From: Stappia sediminis
Lineage (GTDB): Bacteria; Pseudomonadota; Alphaproteobacteria; Rhizobiales; Stappiaceae
Assembly: GCF_009826895.1 (NCBI RefSeq)
Contig: NZ_WUMV01000002.1
Span: forward strand, 1-64,000
DNA length: 64,000 bases
Direction: 5' to 3'
Below are positions 20,612 to 31,054 of the stretch, piece by piece. The position numbers and the translations under genes were made by a program. The notes under the pieces are model-generated. The model saw only the letters and a list, made by a program, of their open reading frames with translations, was not told the DNA's origin and searched no databases. Within the stretch, counting starts at the first letter, position 1; each line of letters starts with the position of its first letter.

Positions 20612-21375
20612 GCGCGTTGCATCTCACGATTTCCGGGCCGGTCGCGGAGATCAGGCTCGACAATCCGGAAAAGCTCAACGCCTTGACGGTGACGATGCTC
20701 GAAGCGCTGGAAAGCCACTGCGCGGCTATCGAGCGCGACTCTGACGTACGGTCGGTCATCGTGACGGCGGAAGGCGAGCGCGCGTTTTGCGCAGGCGCCG
20801 ATATCGAGGCTTGGTCGAAGCTCTCCGCGGCGGAGTTTGCCCGGCATTGGGTGCGCAACGGCCATCGCGTGTTCGACCGTCTGGCGAGACTTTCGAAGCC
20901 AACCGTCGCCGCCCTCTCGGGACATGCATTTGGCGGTGGGCTGGAACTGGCTGCGACCTGCGACATCCGCGTGATGGCGCCGGGCGCGACCCTGGGTCTG
21001 CCGGAGGCGAACGTCGGCATCGTCCCAGGTTGGTCCGGCACGCAGCGGCTGCGGCGCCTGTTGCCCGAACCCGTCATCAAGGAGATGGCGCTCTTCGGAC
21101 GACGCATATCGGCGGAAAGAGCCTTGGGTCTAGGGTTTGTCGCGGATGTGAGCGAGAATGCCCGTGAGGCGGCCCGCGAAATCGCCCTTGGTGCGGCGAA
21201 ACTCTCGCCAAGGGCGGTCGAGGTCGCGAAAAACATGATCCACGCCGGCGCGGGGGAAGACAGCGCGGCCCTGATCGAGGCGCTCGGAAGCGCTGCGATT
21301 TCGGCTAGTGAAGACAGCGACGAAGGGGTTGCCGCTTTCCGCGAAAAGCGCAAACCCATATTTGCCGGCAGATAG
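20608..21375 (+). CDS. Enoyl-CoA hydratase/isomerase (crotonase) family protein
   Basis: Crotonase-fold enzyme of 255 aa, started by a GTG that overlaps the CoA-transferase stop. Both hydratase glutamates appear to be kept: one in GGGLELAATCD, one in GLPEANVGIVPG. The oxyanion-hole region is RAFCAGADIEAW. It probably hydrates an unsaturated acyl-CoA made in the pathway, though isomerase or lyase activity in this superfamily cannot be excluded. Confidence 0.85.
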   Translation: MSALHLTISGPVAEIRLDNPEKLNALTVTMLEALESHCAAIERDSDVRSVIVTAEGERAFCAGADIEAWSKLSAAEFARHWVRNGHRVFDRLARLSKPTVAALSGHAFGGGLELAATCDIRVMAPGATLGLPEANVGIVPGWSGTQRLRRLLPEPVIKEMALFGRRISAERALGLGFVADVSENAREAAREIALGAAKLSPRAVEVAKNMIHAGAGEDSAALIEALGSAAISASEDSDEGVAAFREKRKPIFAGR

Positions 21376-21384
21376 GTGGTCAAA

Positions 21385-22920
21385 ATGACGACCCATGATC
21401 TCACCGTGATTTCCGCCGTCGAACATCCGGCTCTTCCGAAAAAGCCTTTCACCGGTCGCCATCTGATCGATGGCGGGTGGCGCGACAGCCTTGACGGCGC
21501 GACTTTCGTGCGCCGGTCTCCTGCGCATGGCACGCTGGCTTCCGTTAGCGCGAAGGGCGGGGCGGACGATGTTGAGGCGGCGGTCGCCGCCGCTCGCCGC
21601 CGCTTTGACGATGGCCGCTGGTCATTCACATCGGGCAAGCAACGTGCCGCTCTTTTGACGCGGGTCGCCGAACTGATCGACCGTGAACTTGAACGCATTG
21701 CGCTGCTGGAAACGCTTGAAAGCGGAAAGCCGATTTCCCAGGCGCGTGCCGAAATCGAAGGTGCCGCCGATCTCTGGCGCTATGCCGCCGCGCTTGCGCG
21801 CACCATTCACGGCGACAGCCACAATAGCCTCGGACCGGACATGCTCGGCTTCGTGCTGAAGGAGCCTGTCGGCGTCGTTTCGATCGTTACGCCGTGGAAT
21901 TTTCCGTTCCTGATCGTTTCGCAGAAACTTCCCTTCGCGCTCGCCGCGGGTTGCACCGCCGTCATCAAGCCGTCCGAGCTTACGCCGTCAACGACCGTCA
22001 TTCTGGGCGAGCTTCTTCTCGAGGCGGGTCTTCCCGATGGGGTCGTCAATATCGTCCTCGGCTATGGCAAGCCGGTTGGTGCGGTGATGACCACTCATGC
22101 GGATGTCGACATGGTTTCCTTCACGGGTTCCACCGCTGTTGGCAAGACGATCGTCGCCTCGGCGGCAGCGAGCCTGAAGAAGGTATCGCTTGAGCTTGGT
22201 GGTAAGAACCCGCAGGTTCTGTTTCCGGATGCCGATCTCGACAGCGCGATCGATGCGATCGTCTTCGGCGTTTATTTCAATGCCGGCGAATGCTGTAATT
22301 CCGGCTCGCGTATCATCGTCCACAAGGATATCGCCGAAGAGGTTATCGAGCGTGTCGTCGAGCTTTCGAAGAAAGTGCCTTTCGGCGATCCGCTCCACCC
22401 CGATACAAAGGTTGGCGCGATCATTTCGCCCGAGCACTGCCGCAAGATCGACGGATACGTGAAAACGGCGGCGAAAGACGGAGCAGAGATCCGCCTTGGC
22501 GGTGGAGAACTTGCCGTTCCGGGCTTGCCGGGCCAATTCTATCAGCCGACCGTGGTTGCGAATGTCACCGGGGTGATGTCCGTGGCACGCGAGGAAGTTT
22601 TCGGCCCCGTGCTTTCCGTACTGACCTTCGATACGCTCGATGAAGCGCTAATTCTTGCCAACGCATCGTCCTACGGCCTGTCGGCGGGTGTCTGGAGCGA
22701 GAGCGTTCATACCTGCCTTGAATTCGCAAGGAGGGCGAGGGCCGGAACCATCTGGACCAACACCTGGATGGACGGCTTTGCCGAACTCCCCTTTGGCGGC
22801 TTCAAGGAAAGCGGACAGGGGCGGGAGCTTGGCCGATACGGGCTGGAGGAATTTCTGGAGGTGAAGACGCTGCAGATGCGGCTAGGACAATCGCGCGAAC
22901 TCTGGTTGAATTCGCGCTGA
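21385..22920 (+). CDS. NAD(P)-dependent aldehyde dehydrogenase
   Basis: Aldehyde dehydrogenase of 511 aa. The catalytic cysteine lies in FNAGECC (C303) and the general-base glutamate in [10 protein letters not shown]. The cofactor region [13 protein letters not shown] and the FTGSTAVGK turn are present. ATG at 21385 is preferred because AGGTGG precedes it; GTG at 21376 is the alternative. In this operon it would convert an aldehyde, perhaps made by one of the GMC oxidoreductases, to the acid used by the CoA-transferase. Confidence 0.9.
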   Translation: MTTHDLTVISAVEHPALPKKPFTGRHLIDGGWRDSLDGATFVRRSPAHGTLASVSAKGGADDVEAAVAAARRRFDDGRWSFTSGKQRAALLTRVAELIDRELERIALLETLESGKPISQARAEIEGAADLWRYAAALARTIHGDSHNSLGPDMLGFVLKEPVGVVSIVTPWNFPFLIVSQKLPFALAAGCTAVIKPSELTPSTTVILGELLLEAGLPDGVVNIVLGYGKPVGAVMTTHADVDMVSFTGSTAVGKTIVASAAASLKKVSLELGGKNPQVLFPDADLDSAIDAIVFGVYFNAGECCNSGSRIIVHKDIAEEVIERVVELSKKVPFGDPLHPDTKVGAIISPEHCRKIDGYVKTAAKDGAEIRLGGGELAVPGLPGQFYQPTVVANVTGVMSVAREEVFGPVLSVLTFDTLDEALILANASSYGLSAGVWSESVHTCLEFARRARAGTIWTNTWMDGFAELPFGGFKESGQGRELGRYGLEEFLEVKTLQMRLGQSRELWLNSR

Positions 22921-22969
22921 CTCGCGAAAAGTCGAGGATGCAAAAAACGCATACAAGGGAGGAATGGCT

Positions 22970-24220
22970 ATGCGTAGGAAATTTGGAGTAACGATGACGG
23001 CGGCCGCCGCGCTCATGACGTCGGCGTTCGTTGCCAACGCCGGCGAGGTGGAAGTCCTTCACTGGTGGACCTCCGGCGGCGAAGCCGCGGCCCTCAACGT
23101 GCTGAAGGACGATCTGGAAAAACAAGGCGTCGGCTGGCAGGACATGCCTGTTGCCGGCGGTGGTGGCACGCAGGCGATGACGGTGCTTCGTGCGCGTGTC
23201 ACTGCCGGTAACGCGCCGACGGCGGTGCAGTTCCTGGGCTTCGATATCACCGACTGGGCGAAGGAAGGCGCACTTGCCAACCTCAACGAAATCGCTGCGG
23301 AAGAGAATTGGGACGAGGTCGTCCCGAAGGCCTTGCAGAAGTTCTCCAAATACGACGGCAAATGGGTCGCCGCACCCGTGAACGTCCATTCGACCAACTG
23401 GGTCTGGGCGAACAAGGCTGTTCTCGACGAACTCGGTATCGCGCAGCCGACAACATGGGACGAACTCATCGCCGCCATGGACAAGGTGAAGGGCGCGGGC
23501 AAGGTCGCGCTCGCCCACGGCGGGCAGGCCTGGCAGGACACAACGATCTTCGATGCCGTGGTGATGTCCACTGGCGGGCCGGACTTCTTCAAGAAGGCCT
23601 TTATCGATCTCGATCCGGAAGCGCTCGGCTCCGACACCATGAAGGAAGCCTTCGACCGTATGTCGGTGCTGCGCGGCTATGTGGATGACAACTTCTCCGG
23701 TCGCGACTGGAACCTTGCGACCGCGATGGTCATCAACGGCGATGCCGCTTTCCAGTTCATGGGCGACTGGGCGAAGGGCGAATTCCTGAATGCGGGCAAG
23801 AAGCCGGGTGAGGATTTCCTCTGTTTTCGCTTCCCAGGCACGCAGGATCAGGTGACCTTCAACTCCGACCAGTTCGCCATGTTCAAGCAGGGCGATACGG
23901 TCTCCGAAGATCAGGCCGCCCTTGCCAAGGCGATCATGTCGCCGTCCTTCCAGATCGCGTTCAACACGGTCAAGGGGTCCGTTCCGGCGCGCACCGACGT
24001 CTCCGATGAGGAGTTCGATGCCTGCGGGAAGAAGGGCATGGCGGATCTCGCGGCTGCGAATGCGTCCGGCAACCTGATCGGCTCGATGGCCCATGGCCAC
24101 GCGAACCCGGCTGCGGTGAAGAACGCCATCTACGACGTGGTGACCGCGCACTTCAACGGCGAATACGACAGCGAGACGGCCGTCTCCGAGCTCGTCACCG
24201 CCGTCGAGATCGCGCAGTAA
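22970..24220 (+). CDS. Sugar ABC transporter binding protein (CUT1, glucose/mannose-type)
   Basis: Family 1 extracellular solute-binding protein of 416 aa with a signal peptide cut near NAGE (residue about 24). The mature N-terminus [16 protein letters not shown], and later [14 protein letters not shown] and [10 protein letters not shown], resemble binding proteins for glucose or mannose. GGGAGGA places the start at 22970. It probably brings in the operon's substrate, a sugar or small glycoside. Inference from family only. Confidence 0.86.
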   Translation: MRRKFGVTMTAAAALMTSAFVANAGEVEVLHWWTSGGEAAALNVLKDDLEKQGVGWQDMPVAGGGGTQAMTVLRARVTAGNAPTAVQFLGFDITDWAKEGALANLNEIAAEENWDEVVPKALQKFSKYDGKWVAAPVNVHSTNWVWANKAVLDELGIAQPTTWDELIAAMDKVKGAGKVALAHGGQAWQDTTIFDAVVMSTGGPDFFKKAFIDLDPEALGSDTMKEAFDRMSVLRGYVDDNFSGRDWNLATAMVINGDAAFQFMGDWAKGEFLNAGKKPGEDFLCFRFPGTQDQVTFNSDQFAMFKQGDTVSEDQAALAKAIMSPSFQIAFNTVKGSVPARTDVSDEEFDACGKKGMADLAAANASGNLIGSMAHGHANPAAVKNAIYDVVTAHFNGEYDSETAVSELVTAVEIAQ

Positions 24221-24236
24221 GAAACAGGGCAAGCTT

Positions 24237-24263
24237 CGGGAAGCCGGATCATCCGGCTTCCCG
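24237..24263 (+). terminator. Strong hairpin after the binding-protein gene
   Basis: CGGGAAGCCGGA and TCCGGCTTCCCG form a 12-bp perfect stem with a 3-base loop. No T-run follows, so it more likely stabilises the upstream mRNA end than terminates. Confidence 0.65.
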
Positions 24264-24286
24264 TCACCCTGACGGGGCTTGGATTC

Positions 24287-25189
24287 ATGTCCGTATCAGA
24301 GATCTCCGGTCGCGCCGGTCGAGCCGACTGGCTGCGGGACGTTTTGCCGAAACTGGTGCTCAGCCCGAGCTTCGCGCTCGTTCTCATCTTCGTTTACGGC
24401 TTCATCGTCTTCACCTTCTACCTGTCGTTTACCGACAGCCGGATTCTGCCCAGCTTCGGGCTCGTCGGCTGGCAGAACTACACGCGCCTCTTTTCGCTTC
24501 GCGCGTGGGATATCGCCGTCAAGAACGTCCTGATTTTCGGCTCGCTCTACATCCTTATCTGCTGCGTGCTGGGGCTGGCGCTGGCGATCCTGCTTGACCA
24601 GAAGATCCGCGCGGAGGGCTTCATCCGCACGATCTACCTCTACCCGATGGCACTCAGCTTCATCGTCACGGGAACGGCATGGAAATGGTTTCTCGATCCC
24701 GGTATCGGGCTTGAGGCGGTCGTGCGCTCCTGGGGCTGGACGAGTTTCGAATTCGACTGGATCAAGAGCAGCGACATGGCGATCTATACGATCGTCATCG
24801 CCGCCGTCTGGCAGACGAGCGGCTTCGTGATGGCCATGTTCCTGGCCGGACTTCGCGGTATCGACAACGAGGTGATGAAAGCCGCTCAGATCGATGGTGC
24901 GTCGAATTGGGCGCTCTATCGGCGGATCGTCATTCCCCAGCTTCGCCCGGCCTTCATGTCTGCCTTCGTCGTCCTCGCCCATATGGCGATCAAGTCCTAC
25001 GACCTGATCATCGCGCTGACGGGTGGCGGTCCGGGCACGGCGACCGAATTGCCCGCCACCTTCATGTATTCCTACACCTTCACCCGCAACCAGATGGGTA
25101 TCGGTGCCGCTTCGGCGACGATCATGCTGATGGCGATCGCCGCGATCATGGTGCCCTACCTCTGGTCCGAACTCAGGGAGAAGAAGTGA
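24287..25189 (+). CDS. Sugar ABC transporter permease (MalF type)
   Basis: CUT1 permease of 300 aa with six hydrophobic segments. The EAA-type loop that contacts the ATPase is seen as EVMKAAQIDGASNWALYRRIVIPQLRP. The short N-terminus lacks the large MalF periplasmic domain, as usual for glucose-type importers. The stop overlaps the next start. Confidence 0.91.
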   Translation: MSVSEISGRAGRADWLRDVLPKLVLSPSFALVLIFVYGFIVFTFYLSFTDSRILPSFGLVGWQNYTRLFSLRAWDIAVKNVLIFGSLYILICCVLGLALAILLDQKIRAEGFIRTIYLYPMALSFIVTGTAWKWFLDPGIGLEAVVRSWGWTSFEFDWIKSSDMAIYTIVIAAVWQTSGFVMAMFLAGLRGIDNEVMKAAQIDGASNWALYRRIVIPQLRPAFMSAFVVLAHMAIKSYDLIIALTGGGPGTATELPATFMYSYTFTRNQMGIGAASATIMLMAIAAIMVPYLWSELREKK

Positions 25190-26094
25190 TGGCGACCGCA
25201 GCCGCAACGACGAACGCGGGCGCCGGGGCGACCCAGGTGATCCGCACCGGAGCGGGCAGCCGCTACGTGATTTACACGCTGCTGATCCTGTTCTGCCTTT
25301 ACTATCTGCTTCCGCTCTACGTGATGGTTGTGAATTCGCTGAAGCCCTTGAGCGAAATTCAGGCCGGCGGCATGATGGCGTTGCCTGATGCCTTGACGTT
25401 CGCGCCCTGGGCCAGCGCCTGGTCGTCCGCGCAAGTGGGCGTGGAGGCAACGGGCCTGAGGCCCTATTTCCTCAATTCCATCCTGATGGTCGTGCCGGCG
25501 GTGGCGATATCGACGGTCCTCGGCGCGTTGAACGGCTACGTGCTTACCAAGTGGCGCTTTCGCGGCGATACGATCGTCTTCGGCCTGCTCCTCTTCGGTT
25601 GTTTCATTCCCTTCCAGATGGTCCTGATCCCCATGGCGCGCATGCTGGGGCTGATGGGGATCGCGGGCACCGTGCCGGGGCTTATCTTCGTGCATCTGGT
25701 CTACGGCATTGGCTTCTCCACGCTTTATTTCCGCAACTACTACCAGCAGTTCCCGACGGAGCTCGTGCGCGCGGCGATGATCGACGGGGCGGGCTTCTTC
25801 ACAATCTTCCGGCGCATCATGCTGCCCTCGTCCGGGCCGATAGCGGTGGTCTGCGTCATCTGGCAGTTCACCAACATCTGGAACGACTTCCTGTTCGGGG
25901 CGAGCTTTTCGGATTTCGATAGCCAGCCGATGACGGTTGCGCTCAACAACCTCGTCCAGTCCTCTACGGGCGTGAAGGAATACAACGTTCATTTCGCGGG
26001 CGCGATCATGGCGGCCTTGCCGACGCTCCTCGTCTACATCGTCGCCGGCCGCTTCTTTGTGCGCGGTCTGATGGCCGGCAGCGTAAAGGGTTGA
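25189..26094 (+). CDS. Sugar ABC transporter permease (MalG type)
   Basis: CUT1 permease of 301 aa, translationally coupled to the previous gene (TGATG). It has six hydrophobic segments and the EAA loop ELVRAAMIDGAGFFTIFRRIMLP. Residues up to about 25 are a variable cytoplasmic tail. Confidence 0.91.
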   Translation: MATAAATTNAGAGATQVIRTGAGSRYVIYTLLILFCLYYLLPLYVMVVNSLKPLSEIQAGGMMALPDALTFAPWASAWSSAQVGVEATGLRPYFLNSILMVVPAVAISTVLGALNGYVLTKWRFRGDTIVFGLLLFGCFIPFQMVLIPMARMLGLMGIAGTVPGLIFVHLVYGIGFSTLYFRNYYQQFPTELVRAAMIDGAGFFTIFRRIMLPSSGPIAVVCVIWQFTNIWNDFLFGASFSDFDSQPMTVALNNLVQSSTGVKEYNVHFAGAIMAALPTLLVYIVAGRFFVRGLMAGSVKG

Positions 26095-26098
26095 ACCG

Positions 26099-27214
26099 AT
26101 GGGATTTCTCGACATCAAGAAAGCGACCAAGACCTACGGAACGGTCAGGGTCCTGCATGAAACCGATATCTCGGTGGAGGAGGGCGAGTTTCTGGTCCTC
26201 GTCGGCCCATCGGGCTGCGGAAAGTCCACGCTGCTCAACATGATCGCGGGGCTTGAGGATGTGACCTCCGGCGAGATCGCGATCCGTGGCAGACGCATGA
26301 ACGACGTGCGCCCGGCTGAGCGGAACATCGCCATGGTGTTCCAGTCATACGCGCTTTACCCGAACATGAACGTCGCGCAGAACATGGCCTTCGGGCTGGA
26401 GATGCACGGCGTGCCGAAGGCGGAACGCGACAAGGCAGTGAGCGAGGTCGCGGAACTGCTGCAGATCACGCAGTTGCTCAACCGCAAGCCTGGCCAGCTT
26501 TCGGGCGGTCAGCGCCAGCGCGTCGCCATGGGCCGCGCTCTCGTGCGCCAGCCGGATGTCTTCCTGTTCGACGAGCCGCTGTCCAATCTCGACGCAAAGC
26601 TTCGCGTCGACATGCGCACGGAAATCAAGAAACTCCATCAGAAGCTGAAGACTACGATCGTCTATGTCACGCATGATCAGATCGAGGCGCTCACGCTTTC
26701 AACGCGCATCGCCGTCATGTTTGGCGGCTACGTCCAGCAGCTCGGCACGCCCAAGGAAATCTACGACAACCCGGCGAACATGTTCGTCGCGGGTTTCATG
26801 GGCTCGCCGTCCATGAACCTTTTCCCGGCGAAAGTTGGCATGGAGAACGGGGAAGCGGTCGCCAGGATTTCGCTGCACGACGGCGAAACGGCGACCTTGC
26901 CGTTCGCGTCCGGCAACGCCATGGCGGTGCATGACGGGCGCGAGATCGTACTCGGCATTCGCCCGGAGGCGATAACGGACGAAGACGGCGCCGACAGGAA
27001 CAGCAAGGCCATTCACAAGCTGGAATCGGCCGTGGAAGTCACCGAGCCGGCTGGTTCGGATACCTTCGTCGTCACCCAGCTCGGCGGCAAGGAAGTGACG
27101 GCGCGTTTCCGCGCGGATGTGGAAGTCAAGCCCGGCGACAGGTTTCCCTTCGCGGTCAACATGGAAAAGGCCGTCGCCTTCGATCCTGAAACGGAGATGC
27201 GGATTTCGGGATGA
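26099..27214 (+). CDS. Sugar ABC transporter ATPase (MalK/UgpC type)
   Basis: ATPase of 371 aa. Walker A GPSGCGKST (about residues 38-46), signature LSGGQRQRV and Walker B VFLFDEPLSNLD are intact, followed by the C-terminal TOBE regulatory domain. It powers the CUT1 importer of the preceding three genes and overlaps the next gene by four bases. Confidence 0.92.
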   Translation: MGFLDIKKATKTYGTVRVLHETDISVEEGEFLVLVGPSGCGKSTLLNMIAGLEDVTSGEIAIRGRRMNDVRPAERNIAMVFQSYALYPNMNVAQNMAFGLEMHGVPKAERDKAVSEVAELLQITQLLNRKPGQLSGGQRQRVAMGRALVRQPDVFLFDEPLSNLDAKLRVDMRTEIKKLHQKLKTTIVYVTHDQIEALTLSTRIAVMFGGYVQQLGTPKEIYDNPANMFVAGFMGSPSMNLFPAKVGMENGEAVARISLHDGETATLPFASGNAMAVHDGREIVLGIRPEAITDEDGADRNSKAIHKLESAVEVTEPAGSDTFVVTQLGGKEVTARFRADVEVKPGDRFPFAVNMEKAVAFDPETEMRISG

Positions 27215-28695
27215 GCGGCAGGCCGGATATCGTCATTATCGGCTCCGGCATGGGCGGGGCGACGCTTGCCTCAAGCCTTGCGCCGACGGGTGCGCGGATC
27301 GTCATTCTCGAGCGCGGGCACCGGATCCCCGACGATGCTCCGGCGCGCGATCCGAACCGCATCTACAAGAACAGCGCCTTCCGCGACAGGGAAACCTGGC
27401 TCGACGGGGAAGGCCGTCCCTTTGAGCCGGGAAATTATTACAACGTCGGCGGCAATTCCAAACTCTACGGTGCGGTTCTGATCCGCTACCGTGCCGAAGA
27501 CTTTGAGGAGATGCGTCATTTCGACGGCGTCTCGCCCGCCTGGCCATTCGGCTATGAGGAGCTTGCGCCCTGGTACGACAAGGCCGAGCAGCTCTATCAG
27601 GTGCGTGGCGATGCGTCGTCGGATGCCACCGAACCTCCGCACGGGGCGGGCTATCCGTTCCCGCCGGTGCCTGACGAGCCCGCCGTTGCAGCGGTTCGTG
27701 CCAGGCTTGAAAAGGCGGGAGCGCATCCCTTCACGCTTCCCCTCGCTGTCGATATCGACCGCTGGCTCGCCGCCGGCAACACGGGCTGGGACGGCTATCC
27801 CGATACGCGCTGCGGCAAGATGGATGCCGAAACCTGTGGCCTCGCGGCAGCCCTTGAATATCCGAACGTCGAGCTCGTCACCGGGGCTCATGTCACCGGC
27901 CTGAAGGCCGGGCCTGATGGCAAGCGCATTGCCGAGGTCGTCTATCGCAAGGACGGCATGGAAGAGCGGCTTTTGCCTCGCGTCGTGGCGTTATGCGCGG
28001 GGGCTGTGCAGTCGGCGGCGCTTCTCCTTCGCTCCGGTCTCGCGAACGGCTCGGACCAGGTCGGGCGCTGCTTCATGAACCATAACGCGACCGCGGTCAT
28101 CGCCATCGATCCGCGTTTTCGCAACGATGCCGTCTATCAGAAGACTTTCGGCATAAACGACTGGTATCTGTCGGACGGCAATGGCGGTCCGCCGCTCGGC
28201 AACGTTCAGCTTCTTGGCCGCGTCGTACCGGATATCCTCAAGATCCAGGTGCCGAGCCTGCCTCGGCCGCTCGCAAGCTGGATCTCCCGGCATGCCATCG
28301 ATCTTTATCTCATTTCCGAGGATCTTCCCGATCCCGAAAGCCGCGTCGTCCTGAAGGGCGACGATATCCAGCTCATCTGGCGCCGGTCGAACATGACCGC
28401 GCACCGCCGTTTGCTCGCAAGAACAAAGGAGACGCTGAAGGCCGCCGGATTTCCCGTCGTCCTGTCGCGGCTTTTCGACGGGCGGGTGCCGTCGCACCAG
28501 TGCGGCACGGTGCGTATCGGCAGCGATCCTTCCGCCTCTGTGCTCGATCCCGATTGCCGCTCCTGGGATCATCCGAACCTTTTCGTAACCGATGCCGGCG
28601 CGCTGCCAACGTCTGCGGCGGTCAACCCGGCGTTGACGGTCGCGGCACTTTCGCTGCGCGCGGCTGAAACGGTCAAGAAGGAGCTTGCGGCATGA
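27211..28695 (+). CDS. GMC-family FAD oxidoreductase 1
   Basis: FAD-dependent GMC oxidoreductase of 494 aa. Its ADP-binding motif VIIGSGMGGATLASSL lies at the N-terminus, and NVGGNSKLYGAVLIRYRAEDF matches GMC signature 1. The C-terminal catalytic His region is SHQCGTVRIG, and the FAD-binding end is FVTDAGALPTSAAVNPALT. No signal peptide is seen, so it looks cytoplasmic. Enzymes of this branch oxidise sugar hydroxyls or alcohols. Coupled by overlap to both neighbours. Confidence 0.85.
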   Translation: MSGRPDIVIIGSGMGGATLASSLAPTGARIVILERGHRIPDDAPARDPNRIYKNSAFRDRETWLDGEGRPFEPGNYYNVGGNSKLYGAVLIRYRAEDFEEMRHFDGVSPAWPFGYEELAPWYDKAEQLYQVRGDASSDATEPPHGAGYPFPPVPDEPAVAAVRARLEKAGAHPFTLPLAVDIDRWLAAGNTGWDGYPDTRCGKMDAETCGLAAALEYPNVELVTGAHVTGLKAGPDGKRIAEVVYRKDGMEERLLPRVVALCAGAVQSAALLLRSGLANGSDQVGRCFMNHNATAVIAIDPRFRNDAVYQKTFGINDWYLSDGNGGPPLGNVQLLGRVVPDILKIQVPSLPRPLASWISRHAIDLYLISEDLPDPESRVVLKGDDIQLIWRRSNMTAHRRLLARTKETLKAAGFPVVLSRLFDGRVPSHQCGTVRIGSDPSASVLDPDCRSWDHPNLFVTDAGALPTSAAVNPALTVAALSLRAAETVKKELAA

Positions 28696-29450
28696 ATCGC
28701 GTGGCGCTGATAACGGGCGGACAACGTGGCATCGGCCTCGGCGTTGCGCACTCACTCGCCGAAGCGGGGTTTTCGCTCGCGCTTGCCTCCGAGGTCGATG
28801 AGGCGGATCGAAGCGTTGCCGAAGCTCTTCGAAATCTCGGGCCCGGCGCCCGCTACTACCGCCATGATCTGCGCGATTATTCCGGCGTTGCGGCTCTGCT
28901 TGACCGGGTAGAGGCCGACCTCGGACCCATCACCACGCTTGTTTCCAACGCAGGCGTGTCGGCGAAACAGCGCGGCGACATGCTGGAGCTTCAGCCCGAC
29001 AGCTTCGATTTCGTCATGGATATCAACCTGAAAGGCGCATTCTTTCTCGCGCAGAACGTCGCGAAGCGAATGTTGGAACGTTCCAGCCCGCACTACCGCT
29101 CGCTGGTCTTCGTTACATCCGTCAGCGCGGCGACGGTTTCCATCGAACGGGCGGAATACTGCCTGTCGAAGGCCGCAAGTTCGATGATGGCGAAGCTTTT
29201 TGCCGTTCGTCTCGCGCCGCATGGCATTGGCGTCTTCGAGCTTCGCCCCGGCATCATCGAGACGGACATGACGGCGGGCGTGAGGGACAAATACACCGCG
29301 AGGATCGAGGCCGGCCTCGTCCCGGCAGCACGCTGGGGGCAGCCGCAGGACATCGGCTCCATCGTCGTTCCGATAGCGGAAGGCCGCATGGCGTTTGCAA
29401 GCGGCGCCGCGATCCCGGTCGATGGTGGCTTGTCGATCCCCCGTTTGTGA
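28692..29450 (+). CDS. Short-chain dehydrogenase/reductase
   Basis: SDR of 252 aa of the 3-ketoacyl-ACP-reductase-like class. The cofactor motif is TGGQRGIGLG, with catalytic YCLSK (YxxxK) and the serine in FVTSVSAAT. The C-terminus SGAAIPVDGGLSIP is typical. It overlaps the upstream GMC gene (ATGA). A LacI-like palindrome lies inside the coding region at 29073-29085. Confidence 0.88.
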   Translation: MNRVALITGGQRGIGLGVAHSLAEAGFSLALASEVDEADRSVAEALRNLGPGARYYRHDLRDYSGVAALLDRVEADLGPITTLVSNAGVSAKQRGDMLELQPDSFDFVMDINLKGAFFLAQNVAKRMLERSSPHYRSLVFVTSVSAATVSIERAEYCLSKAASSMMAKLFAVRLAPHGIGVFELRPGIIETDMTAGVRDKYTARIEAGLVPAARWGQPQDIGSIVVPIAEGRMAFASGAAIPVDGGLSIPRL

Positions 29451-29459
29451 GGCTTTGGA

Positions 29460-31046
29460 ATGAAAGACGGTTTCGATTTCATCATTGTCGGGGGAGGATC
29501 GGCGGGCTGCGTACTGGCGGCGCGGCTCTCCGAAAATCCCGATGTGCAGGTCTTGCTGCTGGAGGCCGGTGGAAGCGATCGCCATCCGTTCTATCACGTG
29601 CCGGCCGGCTTCGCGAAGATGACAAAGGGCATCGGAAGCTGGGGCTGGCACACCGTTCCTCAAAGGCACATGAAAGACCGCGTCTTCCGCTACACACAGG
29701 CCAAGGTCATCGGCGGCGGTTCGGCGATCAACGCGCAAATTTATACGCGTGGCAATGCGCTCGACTACGACGAGTGGCGCCAGCGCGGCTGTGAAGGTTG
29801 GGGCTATGAGGATGTCCTGCCTTACTTCAAAAAGGCTGAGGACAACGACACCTACGAAGACCGCTATCACGGCAAGGGTGGCCCCCTCGGCGTGTCGCAA
29901 CCTCGTGCGCCGCTGCCGATCTGCGAAGCCTATTTCGAGGCGGCGGCGAAACTCGGCATTCCCCGCAATCACGATACGACCGGCGAAAAGCAGGACGGCG
30001 TCGGCTACTACCAACTGACACAGCGCAATGCCCGGCGTTCTTCGGCTGCCATGGCCTATCTCGCTCCGAACCGTGGGCGGAAGAACCTGACCGTGCTGAC
30101 GGGCTTGCAGGTTCGGCGCATCATCGTCGAAGGGGGGCGTGCGCGGGGCGTGGAGTTGGTTGACGGACGACGGCTGACGGCGTCTTCCGAGGTGATCCTC
30201 TCCTCTGGCGCCATCGGCTCGCCAAGGCTCCTGCAGCTTTCCGGCATCGGTCCTGCCGATCATCTGAAGGAGGTTGGCATTCCGGTCGTCCTGGATCAGC
30301 CGGAGGTCGGCTCGAACCTGCAGGACCATCTCGATCTCTACGCGATCTGCGAAGTCACGGGGCCGCACACATATGACCGTTACGCGAAGCTTCACTGGTC
30401 GGCGATTGCCGGACTCCAGTACCTCCTGACGAGGAGCGGTCCGGTTGCTTCCAGCCTCTTTGAGACCGGTGGTTTCTGGTACGCAGACTCTGAAGCCCGC
30501 TCTCCCGATGTCCAGTTCCATCTGGGGCTAGGGACGGGGATTGAATCTGGTGTCGCCGCCATGCCGAACGGCGGCGTGACGCTCAACGCCTGTTATTTGA
30601 GGCCGCGTTCGCGCGGCTCGGTCAGGCTTGCAAGTTCCGATCCGGTCGCCGCTCCGTTGATCGATCCGAATTACCTTGAAGACGCCAATGACCGGCGGAA
30701 TTCCATCGAGGGGTTGAAGCTTGCGCAGGCGATTCTGGCGCAGGACCCGCTCAAGCCCTTCATCAAGGTGGAGCGTCTGCCGGGACCGGACGTGAAGAGC
30801 GACGAGGATTATTTCGCTTTTATCTGCGAGCATTCCAAGACGTCGCATCACTGCGCCGGCACCTGCCGCATGGGTTCGGACCCCGAAGCCGTCCTCGACA
30901 CGCGCCTGCGGTTCAACGGGATCGAGGGTCTTCGCGTCGTCGATGCCTCGGTCATGCCGACCGTCGTTTCTTCAAACACGAATGCGCCGACCATCATGAT
31001 CGCGGAAAAGGCTGCGGACATGATAAAGGACGATTGGAACCCGTGA
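29460..31046 (+). CDS. GMC-family FAD oxidoreductase 2 (choline dehydrogenase-like)
   Basis: GMC oxidoreductase of 528 aa resembling BetA and alcohol dehydrogenases of the AlkJ type. It has the FAD motif FIIVGGGSAGCVLAARLSE, the signature region GGGSAINAQIYTRGN, the second signature SSGAIGSPRLLQLSGIG and the C-terminal catalytic KTSHHCAGTCRMG. It is clearly different from the first GMC protein, so the operon has two distinct flavin alcohol oxidations. Physiological substrate not identifiable. Confidence 0.88.
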   Translation: MKDGFDFIIVGGGSAGCVLAARLSENPDVQVLLLEAGGSDRHPFYHVPAGFAKMTKGIGSWGWHTVPQRHMKDRVFRYTQAKVIGGGSAINAQIYTRGNALDYDEWRQRGCEGWGYEDVLPYFKKAEDNDTYEDRYHGKGGPLGVSQPRAPLPICEAYFEAAAKLGIPRNHDTTGEKQDGVGYYQLTQRNARRSSAAMAYLAPNRGRKNLTVLTGLQVRRIIVEGGRARGVELVDGRRLTASSEVILSSGAIGSPRLLQLSGIGPADHLKEVGIPVVLDQPEVGSNLQDHLDLYAICEVTGPHTYDRYAKLHWSAIAGLQYLLTRSGPVASSLFETGGFWYADSEARSPDVQFHLGLGTGIESGVAAMPNGGVTLNACYLRPRSRGSVRLASSDPVAAPLIDPNYLEDANDRRNSIEGLKLAQAILAQDPLKPFIKVERLPGPDVKSDEDYFAFICEHSKTSHHCAGTCRMGSDPEAVLDTRLRFNGIEGLRVVDASVMPTVVSSNTNAPTIMIAEKAADMIKDDWNP

Positions 31047-31054
31047 GGCCCGAG

